A DNA stretch of 64,000 nucleotides. Origin: Hyphomicrobiales bacterium (GTDB taxonomy: Bacteria > Pseudomonadota > Alphaproteobacteria > Rhizobiales > Rhizobiaceae). Location of the stretch: assembly GCA_021775415.1 (NCBI GenBank), contig JAJFHV010000016.1, positions 1 to 64,000 of the forward strand, read 5' to 3'. Of the stretch, positions 9,556 to 19,505 are shown one piece after another (within the stretch, counting starts at the first letter, position 1; each line of letters starts with the position of its first letter). Under the pieces are notes generated by a model. It was not told where the DNA came from and made no database searches. It saw only the letters and a list, made by a program, of their open reading frames with translations. Position numbers and translations under genes: made by a program.

Positions 9556-10425
9556 ATGCGCTATGTCCAACTTCGTGCATTTCATCATGTAGCACTACAT
9601 GGCGGATTTTCCAGGGCGGCAGAAGCGCTGCATTTGACGCAACCGGCGATCTCCGATCAGGTGCGCAAGCTGGAATCCGAATACGATGTAAGGCTTTTTG
9701 ACCGCCGAAAAAAACAGGTTTCGGTGACCGATGCAGGCGAGGAACTATTAAAAATCACTCACCGGATGTTTGAAGTAGAGCAACACGCATACGAGTTTCT
9801 TTCAGAATCGCGCGCCCTTAGAACCGGGACACTCCGGCTCATGGTGGATTCGACTCATCACATGGTTCACATCTTAGGTGCATTCCGGGAAAAATATCCA
9901 GAAGTCTTTGTATCAATACGTGTGGGAAATTCGCACAATGTTTTGAGCAACCTGAATAGTTATGAAGCCGATATTGGCGTGGTCGGCGAAGTTCCCAAGG
10001 GCAGCGAATACAAAAGTGTATTGATGAGCTCAACCCCAATTGTCGCCTTTGCACCGGAAGCGAGTGCGATTGCCACAAAGAAATCGGTGACCCTGCGTGA
10101 GTTGTCAAAATATCCACTGGTACTGCGAGAGCCCGGATCAAAAACCCGTGAAAAGCTGGAGGAATTCGCAGAAAAACAAGGCATTGAACTTGCCATGCAA
10201 ATAGAGGCTGAAGGGCGCGAGGCAGTTCGCGAAATTGTTGCAGCAGGTGGTGGAGTGGGGATCGTTTCGGAAGCTGAATTTGGCCATGACCCCAGCTTGG
10301 TCAAAATTCCAATATCAGCTTCCGGATTAACCATGGACGAGGCGTTGCTTTGCCTAAAAGAACGCCAGGACAGCAAACTGGTACGCGGGTTCATGGACCT
10401 GGTTGGACAAGCAAACCACGCTTGA
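9556..10425 (+). CDS. LysR-type regulator, probable regulator of the phosphonate genes
   Basis: The 289-residue protein has an N-terminal winged helix-turn-helix (residues 1-60, with GGFSRAAEALHLTQPAIS typical of LysR) and a periplasmic-binding-fold effector domain from about residue 90. It is divergent from the Na/Pi transporter gene with 108 bases between the starts, a usual LysR arrangement, and stops 2 bases before the end of the convergent TSUP gene. Its location suggests control of the transporter-phnWAY genes, with 2-aminoethylphosphonate or a breakdown product as a possible effector. The sequence itself does not reveal the effector. Confidence 0.9.
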   Translation: MRYVQLRAFHHVALHGGFSRAAEALHLTQPAISDQVRKLESEYDVRLFDRRKKQVSVTDAGEELLKITHRMFEVEQHAYEFLSESRALRTGTLRLMVDSTHHMVHILGAFREKYPEVFVSIRVGNSHNVLSNLNSYEADIGVVGEVPKGSEYKSVLMSSTPIVAFAPEASAIATKKSVTLRELSKYPLVLREPGSKTREKLEEFAEKQGIELAMQIEAEGREAVREIVAAGGGVGIVSEAEFGHDPSLVKIPISASGLTMDEALLCLKERQDSKLVRGFMDLVGQANHA

Positions 10426-10427
10426 TT

Positions 10428-11192
10428 TCAACCAAACCCGATGCCTCTCACCACAAAGCCGGCGCCAATAATCAATAATGCAATAAGGACCGCCTTGCGA
10501 AATCCCTCATTCGGCATGCGTTCGCCAATTGCATTTCCAATCCACATTCCAATAAATGAAGGCACGACACATGCGAGTGCCAGCATAGCCCTGCCCATGT
10601 CGAGGAAACCCACCGCCCAGTACCCAGAGGCGATAAACAATGCCGAAACAATAAACAAAAGCGCAATAGATGAGCGGAACACCCGACGTTCAACGCCAAG
10701 ACCCACCAGATACATGATGAAGATCATGCCATTGATGGCTGTCAGGGCTCCAATCACTCCGGCAACAAAACCAGTGGCAAGACCGGCAACCATTGACCTG
10801 CGGGGTGAAATTGAAATCGTGAAACCGGTCAGGTTGGTCAACGAGAACGCAACGACCGCACATCCGGCAATCAACAACAGACCATCAGCACTGACACCGC
10901 TAAGATACCAGGCCCCCAATGCCACTCCAGGACCCAAGGTCAATATGACCGGCCACGTGCAGGCGACCGCTTGTCTGGGATTTCCAGACGTTATCAATTG
11001 TCCGACATTTGTGAACGGCTGAACGACCGCTGAAATCACTATGGCAAGTTCGACCGGTATGAAAAACGGAAGTAACCCTATAGTGATCAGAGGCAAACCA
11101 AACCCCAATATGCCCTTAACAATCCCTCCCAACAGAAAGACTGCAAGAACCACCACGAACAGCGACACGCTGATTCCGGCAAATGCAGTCAT
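10428..11192 (-). CDS. TSUP (TauE/SafE) family membrane permease
   Basis: The 254-residue protein has about eight membrane helices and the family's GGIVKGILGFGLPLI motif near the N-terminus, repeated more weakly as GFVAGVIGALTAING in the second half. I chose the ATG at 11190-11192 because it gives the normal family length and starts just before the first helix; an open frame extends 41 codons further but is not hydrophobic or conserved-looking. TSUP proteins export sulfite, sulfoacetate or other small organic anions. Its substrate here is unknown. It converges on the lysR gene and may be unrelated to phosphonates. Confidence 0.85.
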   Translation of the reverse strand: MTAFAGISVSLFVVVLAVFLLGGIVKGILGFGLPLITIGLLPFFIPVELAIVISAVVQPFTNVGQLITSGNPRQAVACTWPVILTLGPGVALGAWYLSGVSADGLLLIAGCAVVAFSLTNLTGFTISISPRRSMVAGLATGFVAGVIGALTAINGMIFIMYLVGLGVERRVFRSSIALLFIVSALFIASGYWAVGFLDMGRAMLALACVVPSFIGMWIGNAIGERMPNEGFRKAVLIALLIIGAGFVVRGIGFG

Positions 11193-11422
11193 ATTTTCAA
11201 GTTGTGATAACAATTTTGGTTTCCCGAAATTCTGCAGCCCGTTACACCCAATATAAGCGATTGGAAATGAAGAATTGTGTCGCGCACGATACCCTGCACG
11301 TCGCTCATAGCCCATAAAGGGTACTGGACAAATGTCCCAAGTTGGGTGAAGCTATCTTCAGCATCGATAACACTCCGCAAATAGAGTGACCTTGATGTGT
11401 TTTTAAACACCGGGAGGAATCA

Positions 11423-13087
11423 ATGAAATTTTTCAAAAAAGACGGCGCACCTATGCCGTCCCACGTCTTGGAATCAGCCGAGACCGCAAAAATAGGTAGC
11501 GATATTGATCGTCGCGAATTTCTGGCAACCGCCAGTATTTTTGGCGCAACCGCAGCTACCGCCTATGGCATGCTTGGCCTGGTCGCACCGACTGAGGCAG
11601 TAGCCGCTGCAAAACAGGGTGGCACCCTGCGCATTCAACAGGAAGTTCGCGCTCTTAAAGATCCACGCACCTTTGACTGGAGTCAGATCGCAAACTTCGC
11701 ACGTGGATGGCTCGAGTATCTCGTACAATACAATCGCGATGGTACTTTTGAGGGCCGCCTCGTTGAAAGCTGGGAAGTCAATGACGACGCCACTGAATAC
11801 ACATTGCATGTCCGCAAGGGTGTGAAGTGGAACAATGGCGAAGATTTTACCGCAGATGATGTGGTGCGTAACATTGTTGGCTGGTGTGACAAGTCGGTCG
11901 AGGGCAACTCAATGGCCGGTCGCATGTCAGCATTGATTGATGGCACGACCGAAAAGGCAATTGACGGTGCGATTACCGCAACCGACAGCCACACGGTTAA
12001 ACTGGCACTTCCAAAGCCTGATATTACCATCATCGCCGGTATGGCCGATTATCCCGCAGCGATTGTCCATTCTTCACACGACAATACCGGTGAGGGCATG
12101 CTGGCCAATCCGGTTGGAACGGGCCCTTACAAGCCTGAATCCATGGAAGTTGGTGTTAAGGGCGTACTTGTTAGAAACGAAGGTCACACATGGTGGGGTG
12201 AAGGTGCGTATCTTGACCGTATCGAATTCATCGATCTTGGCACTGATCCGGCTGCATTTGTCGCCGCTGCGGAAGCAGATGAAGTCGATATGCTATATGA
12301 AACCACCGGTGATTTCGTTGAAGTCATGGATGGACTTGGCTGGAACAGGTCAGAAGCTATTACGGCTGCAACCATCGTGATCCGGCCAAATGCCGCCGCA
12401 GAAATTGATGGTCAAAAACCCTACGCAGACTCACGGGTTCGCCGCGCATTGGCTATGGCTTGCGACAACAATGTTCTGCTGGAGCTCGGCGTTGCGGGTC
12501 TTGGTACGGTGGCGGAAAACCATCATGTTTGTCCGATCCACCCGGAATATGCGGAATTGCCAAAACAGGTCCGCGATCCTGCAGGTGCGTTGGCATTGAT
12601 GACTGAAGCCGGCATGGCCGATTATGAGCATGAGTTGAAGTCGATCGATGATGACTGGCGCAAAAACACCACGGATTCCGTGGCAGCCCAGCTTCGTGAC
12701 GCAGGCATCAAGGTCAAGCGTACTGTGTTGCCAGGTTCAACATTCTGGAATGACTGGGCGAAATACCCATTCTCCTCCACGAACTGGAACATGCGTCCAT
12801 TGGGTGTTCAGGTCTTGGGCCTTGCATACCGCTCGGGTGAAGCTTGGAATGAAGCAGGCTTTGCGAATGCCGAGTTTGATTCACTTCTTGATGAAGCAAA
12901 CGGCATTGCTGATGCGGACAAGCGTCGCGTGGTAATGGCGAAGATCGAAAAGATCATGCAGGACGAAGGCGTTATCATCCAGCCTTACTGGCGTTCCCTG
13001 TATCGCCACAACAAAGAAGGTGTTGTAAACGCTGAAAAGCATCCAACATTTGAAATCCATCTTCACAAGCTTGGATATTCTGCATAA
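11423..13087 (+). CDS. ABC transporter substrate-binding protein, family 5, Tat-exported
   Basis: This 554-residue periplasmic binding protein has a twin-arginine signal ([13 protein letters not shown] near residue 30) after an unusually long hydrophilic lead, with cleavage expected near residue 55-60 (EAVAAA). GGTLRI, then [29 protein letters not shown] are the classic opening of SBP_bac_5 proteins. It is the first gene of an importer with two permeases and a fused ATPase. A strong terminator directly after it probably gives much more binding protein than permease. An ATG with GGGAGG upstream sets the start. The ligand is unknown; peptides, opines and similar molecules are typical. Confidence 0.93.
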   Translation: MKFFKKDGAPMPSHVLESAETAKIGSDIDRREFLATASIFGATAATAYGMLGLVAPTEAVAAAKQGGTLRIQQEVRALKDPRTFDWSQIANFARGWLEYLVQYNRDGTFEGRLVESWEVNDDATEYTLHVRKGVKWNNGEDFTADDVVRNIVGWCDKSVEGNSMAGRMSALIDGTTEKAIDGAITATDSHTVKLALPKPDITIIAGMADYPAAIVHSSHDNTGEGMLANPVGTGPYKPESMEVGVKGVLVRNEGHTWWGEGAYLDRIEFIDLGTDPAAFVAAAEADEVDMLYETTGDFVEVMDGLGWNRSEAITAATIVIRPNAAAEIDGQKPYADSRVRRALAMACDNNVLLELGVAGLGTVAENHHVCPIHPEYAELPKQVRDPAGALALMTEAGMADYEHELKSIDDDWRKNTTDSVAAQLRDAGIKVKRTVLPGSTFWNDWAKYPFSSTNWNMRPLGVQVLGLAYRSGEAWNEAGFANAEFDSLLDEANGIADADKRRVVMAKIEKIMQDEGVIIQPYWRSLYRHNKEGVVNAEKHPTFEIHLHKLGYSA

Positions 13088-13102
13088 ACAAAAACTTCAA
13101 AA

Positions 13103-13128
13103 GGGGCCGTCAATACGGCCCCTTTTTT
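13103..13128 (+). terminator. Intrinsic terminator after the binding-protein gene
   Basis: GGGGCCGT-CAAT-ACGGCCCC followed by six T. It is inside the transporter operon, before the permease genes, so partial read-through is expected. Confidence 0.9.
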
Positions 13129-13229
13129 GAATGCGAGACTTATTGCACAGGGGGCTGTGCAAGGATTGAAATTTTTGCCGGGTGGGGTCGATATCAGACC
13201 CACTAACAGAGCAGAGGTAGGGGAACCCA

Positions 13230-14279
13230 ATGGGAATGTTCATTTTAAAGCGGTCAGGCTTGATGATTCTGACCGCGCTGTGTCTGACATTTGTCGTTTT
13301 CTTTCTGACTAATTTGTATCCAAACCTCGAAAAACTGGCAAAAACCGAGGGTAATATGCGGATGTCTGATGAACAGGTTATCTCCTGGCTCGACAATCGC
13401 GGCTACACACAAAATGTTTTCAAGCGCTACGGAGAATGGTTGGGCATAGTGCCGGGATTTAGGCACACCGACGAAGAAGAAGGGAAAATTACGGGGCGCT
13501 GCATTCGAACCTCTAACACACCCGAGACTGCACCAAACTTTTGCGGTGTTCTGCAGGGTGATTTCGGATTTTCAACCGTATTCAAAGAGCCAGTCAGCAC
13601 TATCATTGGGCGACGCCTGGGTGCGACTGGAAAACTGATGCTGTTCGCGTTTCTGGTAATGGTGCCGATGGCACTGGTTATTGGTATTCTTGCGGGGATG
13701 CGTGAAGGATCGCGAACCGACCGATCGCTTTCAACCTTTGCAATCGCCACATCAGCTACCCCTGAATATGTATCCGGCGTGATCCTGATTGCGGTGTTCG
13801 CATCTTCCGCGTTTGGACTGAAATGGTTCAAGGGTACGGCGACATCTGCGGTGGATGATGCCACTTTCGTAAACTTCACGCTGCCAGTTTTGACGATTGC
13901 CTTATACGGTGTGGGTTACATTGCCCGAATGACACGGGCATCAATGGCCGAAGTCATGACCGCTCAGTACATTCGAACCGCGCGGCTCAAGGGCGTTTCG
14001 TTTGCAAACATTGTAATAAAACACGCGTTACGCAACGCACTGATCGCACCCTTCACGGTGATCATGCTTCAGTTCCCATTCTTGCTCACTGGTGTCGTGA
14101 TTGTTGAAATCCTGTTCAACTACAAGGGCTTCGGCTGGACACTCGTACAGGCTGCGGGAAATAATGATATTGAACTGCTGCTGTCCTGCTCGATTGTGGC
14201 TGTAATTGTGGTCCTGGTGACCCAGCTGATATCCGATATCGGCTATGTCTTCCTCAATCCACGCATACGCGTATCGTAG
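13230..14279 (+). CDS. ABC transporter permease, DppB-type
   Basis: The 349-residue membrane protein opens with one helix, then has a periplasmic segment of roughly 100 residues before the remaining five helices, as in DppB/OppB permeases. The cytoplasmic EAA loop, which docks on the ATPase, is visible as RTARLKGVSFANIVIKHALRNALIAP near residue 250. It ends with a pattern typical of the family, NPRIR. The ATG has AGGGGAACCC upstream. The next permease gene starts 12 bases downstream, so the two are translated together. Confidence 0.93.
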   Translation: MGMFILKRSGLMILTALCLTFVVFFLTNLYPNLEKLAKTEGNMRMSDEQVISWLDNRGYTQNVFKRYGEWLGIVPGFRHTDEEEGKITGRCIRTSNTPETAPNFCGVLQGDFGFSTVFKEPVSTIIGRRLGATGKLMLFAFLVMVPMALVIGILAGMREGSRTDRSLSTFAIATSATPEYVSGVILIAVFASSAFGLKWFKGTATSAVDDATFVNFTLPVLTIALYGVGYIARMTRASMAEVMTAQYIRTARLKGVSFANIVIKHALRNALIAPFTVIMLQFPFLLTGVVIVEILFNYKGFGWTLVQAAGNNDIELLLSCSIVAVIVVLVTQLISDIGYVFLNPRIRVS

Positions 14280-14291
14280 GGGGATATAACA

Positions 14292-15443
14292 ATGACACTT
14301 TCATGGATTCAGATTTTCGGCCACATGTTCGCTCAGTTTACACCGGTCTTTGTATCGTTGATCGCGGTGTTTATCATTTCTATTTTCCTGAAACGGAAGC
14401 TAGGTCTCTATGGTAAATTGTTCGACAGCGTTATCGGTATGTTCGGTTTTGCCATCGTGATGTTCTGGGTGTTCACCGCAATCTTTGCAGATGCGATTAT
14501 TACGATTCAACCACTTGAACAATTTTCGGGCATGAAAAACAAAGTTCCCGGAACCCCCTTGGTGGGCGTCGAGGATACATGGTTTCTGCTGGGGGGTGAC
14601 AATCTCGCCCGCGATGTGTTTTCCAGAATGGTAATGGGTAGCCGTCAGGTTCTCATTATTGCACCTGCTGCAACCACCTTTGCATTTATGGTTGGAGTAA
14701 CCTTGGGCGTACCTGCCGGCTACTATGGTGGCCGATATGACACAGGCATGTCGTTTCTTGCCAATCTGGTTCTGTCGTTTCCGGTGATCTTGCTTTTCTA
14801 CCTGCTGGTAACACCCGAAATTCGTGAGACCGGGATTCCGATTTATCTGGCGGCGGTCCTCTTCCTCTTCCCGATCGTGTTCTTCACGATATTGCTGAAC
14901 TCCAGATTCTATACCCAGCCGAAAAAGCGTAATTTATATGTCGCGATGACCCTGATCCTAGGACTTTGGGCATATTCAGGACTGGCATTTAACGCAGATC
15001 CTACCGGCTTCTTTTATATGGATCCTAACCTCTTGAACATTTTCGTGGCGGTGGTTTTTGTGAATTCACCAACAGTTTTCCGTATTGTTCGAGGTCTGGT
15101 TTTGGACATCAAGACGCGGGACTATGTGGCCGCAGCCCAAACCAGGGGCGAAGGTCCGTGGTACGTCATGCTCTGGGAAATTCTTCCAAATGCCCGCGGA
15201 CCGCTGATTGTCGATTTCTGCCTGCGGATTGGCTACACCACCATCCTTCTTGGAACCCTTGGGTTCTTTGGTCTTGGTGTGAGCCCGGAAAGCCCTGATT
15301 GGGGATCAACCATCAATGAAGGACGCAAACTGCTTTCCATCTACCCGCACCCTGCACTGCCGCCAGCCTTTGCGCTGATGAGTCTGGTGCTCGGATTGAA
15401 CCTGCTTGCCGATGGCTTGCGCGAAGAAAGCCTCAGGGACTAG
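14292..15443 (+). CDS. ABC transporter permease, DppC-type
   Basis: The 383-residue protein is the second permease of the importer. The EAA loop is AAAQTRGEGPWYVMLWEILPNARGPL near residue 280, followed by GFFGLGVSPESPDWGSTINEGR, a hallmark of DppC/OppC proteins. It is somewhat longer than usual because of extra hydrophobic segments in the middle (around residues 175-255), which separate the first transmembrane block (GVPAGYYGGRYD) from the EAA loop. It lies between DppB-type and ATPase genes with 10-12 bases on each side. Confidence 0.92.
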   Translation: MTLSWIQIFGHMFAQFTPVFVSLIAVFIISIFLKRKLGLYGKLFDSVIGMFGFAIVMFWVFTAIFADAIITIQPLEQFSGMKNKVPGTPLVGVEDTWFLLGGDNLARDVFSRMVMGSRQVLIIAPAATTFAFMVGVTLGVPAGYYGGRYDTGMSFLANLVLSFPVILLFYLLVTPEIRETGIPIYLAAVLFLFPIVFFTILLNSRFYTQPKKRNLYVAMTLILGLWAYSGLAFNADPTGFFYMDPNLLNIFVAVVFVNSPTVFRIVRGLVLDIKTRDYVAAAQTRGEGPWYVMLWEILPNARGPLIVDFCLRIGYTTILLGTLGFFGLGVSPESPDWGSTINEGRKLLSIYPHPALPPAFALMSLVLGLNLLADGLREESLRD

Positions 15444-15453
15444 GGAGAAAACC

Positions 15454-17952
15454 ATGACCAAAAAAGCATATAAGGGCCCTATTCTCGAGATTAAAAACCT
15501 GTCGATCAGCTTCATGACAAGGCTGTTTGAAATTCCGGCGGTGATGGATTTTTCTTGCACCGTCAAGCCGGGGGAAGCGATGGGGCTGGTCGGTGAATCC
15601 GGCTGTGGTAAATCCACTGTGGCATTGGGCGTGATGCAGGATCTTGGCGTTAACGGCCAGATTGTTGGCGGCTCCATAAAGTTCAAGGGCCGTGATCTCA
15701 ACAAGATGAGCGATGAGGAGTTGCGGGACATTCGCGGTTCAGAAATTGCCATGATTTACCAGGAGCCGATGGCATCGCTGAACCCGGCGATGAAGGTTGG
15801 CAGCCAGTTGATGGAAGTGCCCATGATCCACCAGGGGGTAAGCGCAGCAGAAGCGCGGGAAATGGCGCTTGAAGTGATCAGGGATGTGAAGCTTCCAGAT
15901 CCAGAACGCATCATTAATGCCTACCCTCACCAGCTTTCAGGTGGCCAGCAGCAACGTATCGTCATCGCGATGGCGTTGATGTCAAAGCCCGCGCTTTTGA
16001 TCCTCGACGAACCGACCACAGCCCTCGATGTGACCGTGGAAGCTGGTATTGTTGCACTGGTCAAAGACCTCGGAAAAAAATATGGCACCTCGATGCTGTT
16101 CATCAGCCACAACCTTGGTTTGGTACTCGAAACATGCGACCGCATTTGTGTGATGTATTCTGGTGAGGCGGTTGAAACCGGTTCCATCAAGGATGTCTTT
16201 GACAAGATGCAGCATCCTTATACCCAGGCGCTGTTTCGCTCAATTCCCCTGCCCGGCGCAGACAAGAATGAGCACCCGCTTGTGGCCATCCCGGGCAACT
16301 TTCCCCTTCCCCATGAGCGCCCAAATGGTTGCAATTTCGGACCCCGGTGTGACTACTTCAAGAAGGGACTTTGCAATCATGAGGAAATCAAGATGCACCC
16401 CATTCGGGGGCATGACCGCCATGAGAGCCGGTGCTTGAGAATTGCCGAGATAGACTGGAGCGCGGAAGTTACCAAAGCAGAAGAAGTAGAAGCAAATGAA
16501 TTTGGCAAGGTTGTCCTCAAGATGGACAATCTGAAAAAATACTACGAAGTTTCCGCCAACAAGATGTTTGGCGGTGGCGAAACCCGTGTTGTGAAGGCAA
16601 ACGAAACTTTGAGCTTTGAAGCTCGCGAATCCGAGACGCTGGCGATAGTGGGTGAATCAGGTTGCGGCAAATCTACATTCGCGAAAGTCCTGATGGGTCT
16701 TGAAACCGCGACAGAGGGCACAATTCTTCTCGGCAACAAGCAAATCCAGGATGTTCCGATTGAGGACCGCGATACCCATACGGTGTCCACAGTGCAGATG
16801 GTTTTCCAGAACCCGTTCGATACGCTTAATCCATCCATGACCGTTGGTCGGCAAATCATTCGGGCCCTCGAGATCTTCCAGATTGGCGAGGACGAGCCGG
16901 ATCGCCGCCAGCGCATGTTGAAACTTCTCGATTTGGTGAAATTGCCACGGGAATTTGCCGAGCGTATGCCACGCCAACTCTCAGGCGGACAAAAGCAGCG
17001 GGTTGGTATTGCGCGGGCTTTTGCCGGTGATGCACAAATCGTCGTGGCCGATGAGCCAGTTTCCGCTCTTGATGTGTCTGTTCAGGCTGCAGTTACAGAC
17101 CTGCTGATGGAAATTCAGCGCGAAAACAAAACCACGCTTCTATTTATTTCGCACGATCTTTCCATTGTGCGGTATCTCTCGGATCGCGTCATGGTGATGT
17201 ATCTTGGGCACGTGGTTGAACTGGGTACTACTGACCAGATATTCGCACCACCTTATCATCCTTACACAGAGGCATTGCTTTCAGCGGTTCCAATCGCTGA
17301 TACCAGTGTCCAGAAAAAGCACATCGTGCTTGAAGGTGACATCCCCTCGGCGATGGATCCCCCACCAGGCTGTCCTTTCCAGACTCGCTGTGGCTGGAAG
17401 TCTCATGTTCCGGGCAATCTGTGCGAAACCGAAGTTCCACCAAATATCAAGATGGCTTCCGGGCACACCATCAAATGTCATCTCTCAGCTGATGAATTCG
17501 ACAGCATGGAACCGGTGATCACCTCCGGCAAGAAAAAGTCATCCAAGAAAGTAACGTCAGCGAAAAAGAAAGTTGCAAAATCTGTGTCCCGTGCCGCACC
17601 CGCAGCTTCACTTGCCGCTGTTGCAACCAAATCCAGGGCTAAGTCTGCAACCAGAAAGACGGTTGTCAAAAAATCTGCGGACGCTCCTGCCCGCGTGGCA
17701 AAGCCAGCCAAACTGGACGACCTGAAATTGATTTCAGGCGTTGGTCCGAAGATTGAAAAAATTCTGCATGGGCTGGGTATCTACACCTACAAACAGGTGG
17801 CCGGTTGGAAAAGGCCAGAACGCGACTGGGTCGATGAGAAGCTCAAATTCAAGGGCAGGATCGAACGGGAAAACTGGGTTGCCCAAGCCAAGGCACTCGC
17901 AAAGGGCGGTGCTGCGGAGTACATCAAGGTATTTGGCAAAAAGCCCAGATAA
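15454..17952 (+). CDS. Fused double ABC ATPase (DppD-DppF type) with Lys/Ala-rich linker and helix-hairpin-helix tail
   Basis: The 832-residue protein contains two complete ATPase domains: Walker A GESGCGKST near residues 47 and 400, and signatures LSGGQQQR and LSGGQKQR. Each is followed by the Cys-containing oligopeptide-transporter C-terminal segment. It powers the importer encoded by the previous three genes. After residue 685 the sequence changes: about 60 residues rich in Lys, Ala and Ser (many KKK and AKS runs) resemble a histone H1 tail. The last 80 residues, starting LDDLKLISGVGPKIEKIL, form a helix-hairpin-helix-like domain with a KGRIERENW motif. I recall the same tail on alphaproteobacterial NuoE and ribosomal L21 proteins. 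The start is the ATG behind AGGGAGA; an earlier ATG in frame lies inside the previous gene. Confidence 0.92.
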   Translation: MTKKAYKGPILEIKNLSISFMTRLFEIPAVMDFSCTVKPGEAMGLVGESGCGKSTVALGVMQDLGVNGQIVGGSIKFKGRDLNKMSDEELRDIRGSEIAMIYQEPMASLNPAMKVGSQLMEVPMIHQGVSAAEAREMALEVIRDVKLPDPERIINAYPHQLSGGQQQRIVIAMALMSKPALLILDEPTTALDVTVEAGIVALVKDLGKKYGTSMLFISHNLGLVLETCDRICVMYSGEAVETGSIKDVFDKMQHPYTQALFRSIPLPGADKNEHPLVAIPGNFPLPHERPNGCNFGPRCDYFKKGLCNHEEIKMHPIRGHDRHESRCLRIAEIDWSAEVTKAEEVEANEFGKVVLKMDNLKKYYEVSANKMFGGGETRVVKANETLSFEARESETLAIVGESGCGKSTFAKVLMGLETATEGTILLGNKQIQDVPIEDRDTHTVSTVQMVFQNPFDTLNPSMTVGRQIIRALEIFQIGEDEPDRRQRMLKLLDLVKLPREFAERMPRQLSGGQKQRVGIARAFAGDAQIVVADEPVSALDVSVQAAVTDLLMEIQRENKTTLLFISHDLSIVRYLSDRVMVMYLGHVVELGTTDQIFAPPYHPYTEALLSAVPIADTSVQKKHIVLEGDIPSAMDPPPGCPFQTRCGWKSHVPGNLCETEVPPNIKMASGHTIKCHLSADEFDSMEPVITSGKKKSSKKVTSAKKKVAKSVSRAAPAASLAAVATKSRAKSATRKTVVKKSADAPARVAKPAKLDDLKLISGVGPKIEKILHGLGIYTYKQVAGWKRPERDWVDEKLKFKGRIERENWVAQAKALAKGGAAEYIKVFGKKPR

Positions 17953-17964
17953 AACAACTGTTGG

Positions 17965-19197
17965 CTAACGCCCGTTCTTTTTTCGTCGCACCAGATCAAC
18001 AATGAACATGGTAGTCCGGGGTATGTAACGGTATGGCCGGGGCTTGCCAGAAACGGGACGGCGGAAATAACGCCAGAACGTGTAAGCAAGCAAGACCCCA
18101 TGCGCTACCAGGATAAAACTGAACATTGCTGGTGGGCCATAAGCTTCAATCAGATAGCCTGCAAAGGATGGAGCAACCACGGCACCAACCGCATAGAAAA
18201 ATATCAACGAAGCACTCATCTCCAGAAACTCGTCACGTTTGGCAAAGTCACTGGCATGCGAAGCACAGATTGAATAAATCGGCAACGTCGCAAAGCCGAA
18301 CAAAAAGCCGCCGATATAGACAAAAGGCACCCCTGCAATTTCCATCTGGATATCGAATGAAATAGCGGTGCAAACCAGCATTGCGAATACGCTGAAACCT
18401 ATCAACGTGATCCTCCGGTTGAGCCGATCTGCAATTATTCCAGCAGGCAGTTGAGCTGCAAGCCCCCCCACGACGGCAAGTGTCAGAAACACCGCGATAC
18501 CGCCTTGTGGCAGACCCGACTGTTTTGCGTACACGGGTGCTACCATTCGGAAAGATGAATTTGTTAGCCCAACCACAATGACCCCAATGGCTGCCAGAGG
18601 CGACAACTGGTAAACAAAAAGCGGCTTGAAGGATGGCGTTTTTGGCAAAGCTGGAAGTGAAGTCTGTGTCAACGCCAAAGGTAACAGGGCAAGACACGCC
18701 ACCACGGCAATCACATTATACGAGATGTAGTGAGCAGGCGTCAGCCCCGCAATCACCAGCTGTGAAAGCAGGGTTCCGCTCATGTCCACCATCCGGTAGA
18801 TCGAAAACACCGTACCCCGGTTGGAGTTATTCAGTTTCGCCTGCAACCAGCTTTCAATCACCGTGTAAGCACCAGCGACCGCAAATCCGGTAATGCCTCT
18901 CAGCAACATCCAAAACCAGGGTTCCTGCAACACCGGATGCAGAATGATCGAGATTGTAGAGGCGGCTGCCATAACAGCAAACGCCCTTGAATGTCCGGTC
19001 CGCACAACAAGATAAGGGCTGACCACACACCCAACAAAAAAACCTAGAAAGTGCGCCGACCCCAGATACCCGATTTCAGTCGGTGAGAAACCCAGTTCAA
19101 GCCCGGAAAGTGCATCGAGTGGGCCAAGCGAGCCCGTACCCACCTGCACAAAAAGCACCGAAATCAGTAGCGCTGAGAGGGAAATTATCAGTCGCAA
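17965..19197 (-). CDS. MFS transporter
   Basis: The 410-residue protein has twelve predicted helices in two six-helix halves and the loop motif DRLNRRI between helices 8 and 9. The start is a TTG with AGGAG 11 bases upstream. It is convergent with the ABC ATPase gene (12 bases between stops) and divergent from a DMT gene. The family (YfkF/YcaD-like MFS) exports drugs or small metabolites, but no substrate can be read here. Confidence 0.87.
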   Translation of the reverse strand: MRLIISLSALLISVLFVQVGTGSLGPLDALSGLELGFSPTEIGYLGSAHFLGFFVGCVVSPYLVVRTGHSRAFAVMAAASTISIILHPVLQEPWFWMLLRGITGFAVAGAYTVIESWLQAKLNNSNRGTVFSIYRMVDMSGTLLSQLVIAGLTPAHYISYNVIAVVACLALLPLALTQTSLPALPKTPSFKPLFVYQLSPLAAIGVIVVGLTNSSFRMVAPVYAKQSGLPQGGIAVFLTLAVVGGLAAQLPAGIIADRLNRRITLIGFSVFAMLVCTAISFDIQMEIAGVPFVYIGGFLFGFATLPIYSICASHASDFAKRDEFLEMSASLIFFYAVGAVVAPSFAGYLIEAYGPPAMFSFILVAHGVLLAYTFWRYFRRPVSGKPRPYRYIPRTTMFIVDLVRRKKNGR

Positions 19198-19505
19198 ATT
19201 GTTACAGGCTCCTGCAGCAGTGAAGCTGCGGATAAGGAGAATTAGTTGTCATGGTCTATTCTCAGAATTCGCGCAGTGCATTTCTCGATCATAATCCTGT
19301 CGTTTTAGCTTACAAGCTATTTTGATACCCACTTTGCTCTATATTTTGTGAGTGACATGCATCGCAAGGGATGGCCGCAAGTGACTACATTGGTTGGTCA
19401 AGCAACTGGCTGATCCGCGGATATTTGAATTTGCTAGCAAAAATCTCAGGCTCGTGTAGCGTCATCAAATTGCATTTCATCGCATTGGCTGTTTGGAAAC
19501 ATTTG
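19198..19505. other. Divergent promoter region with a TAGCTT-AC-AAGCTA palindrome
   Basis: This 308-base region lies between the divergent MFS and DMT genes. A 14-base palindrome occupies 19306-19319 and could be an operator for either gene. No RNA gene is visible. An in-frame ATG at 19371 would extend the DMT protein into non-hydrophobic sequence and has no properly spaced ribosome site, so I treat this stretch as untranslated. Confidence 0.4.
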
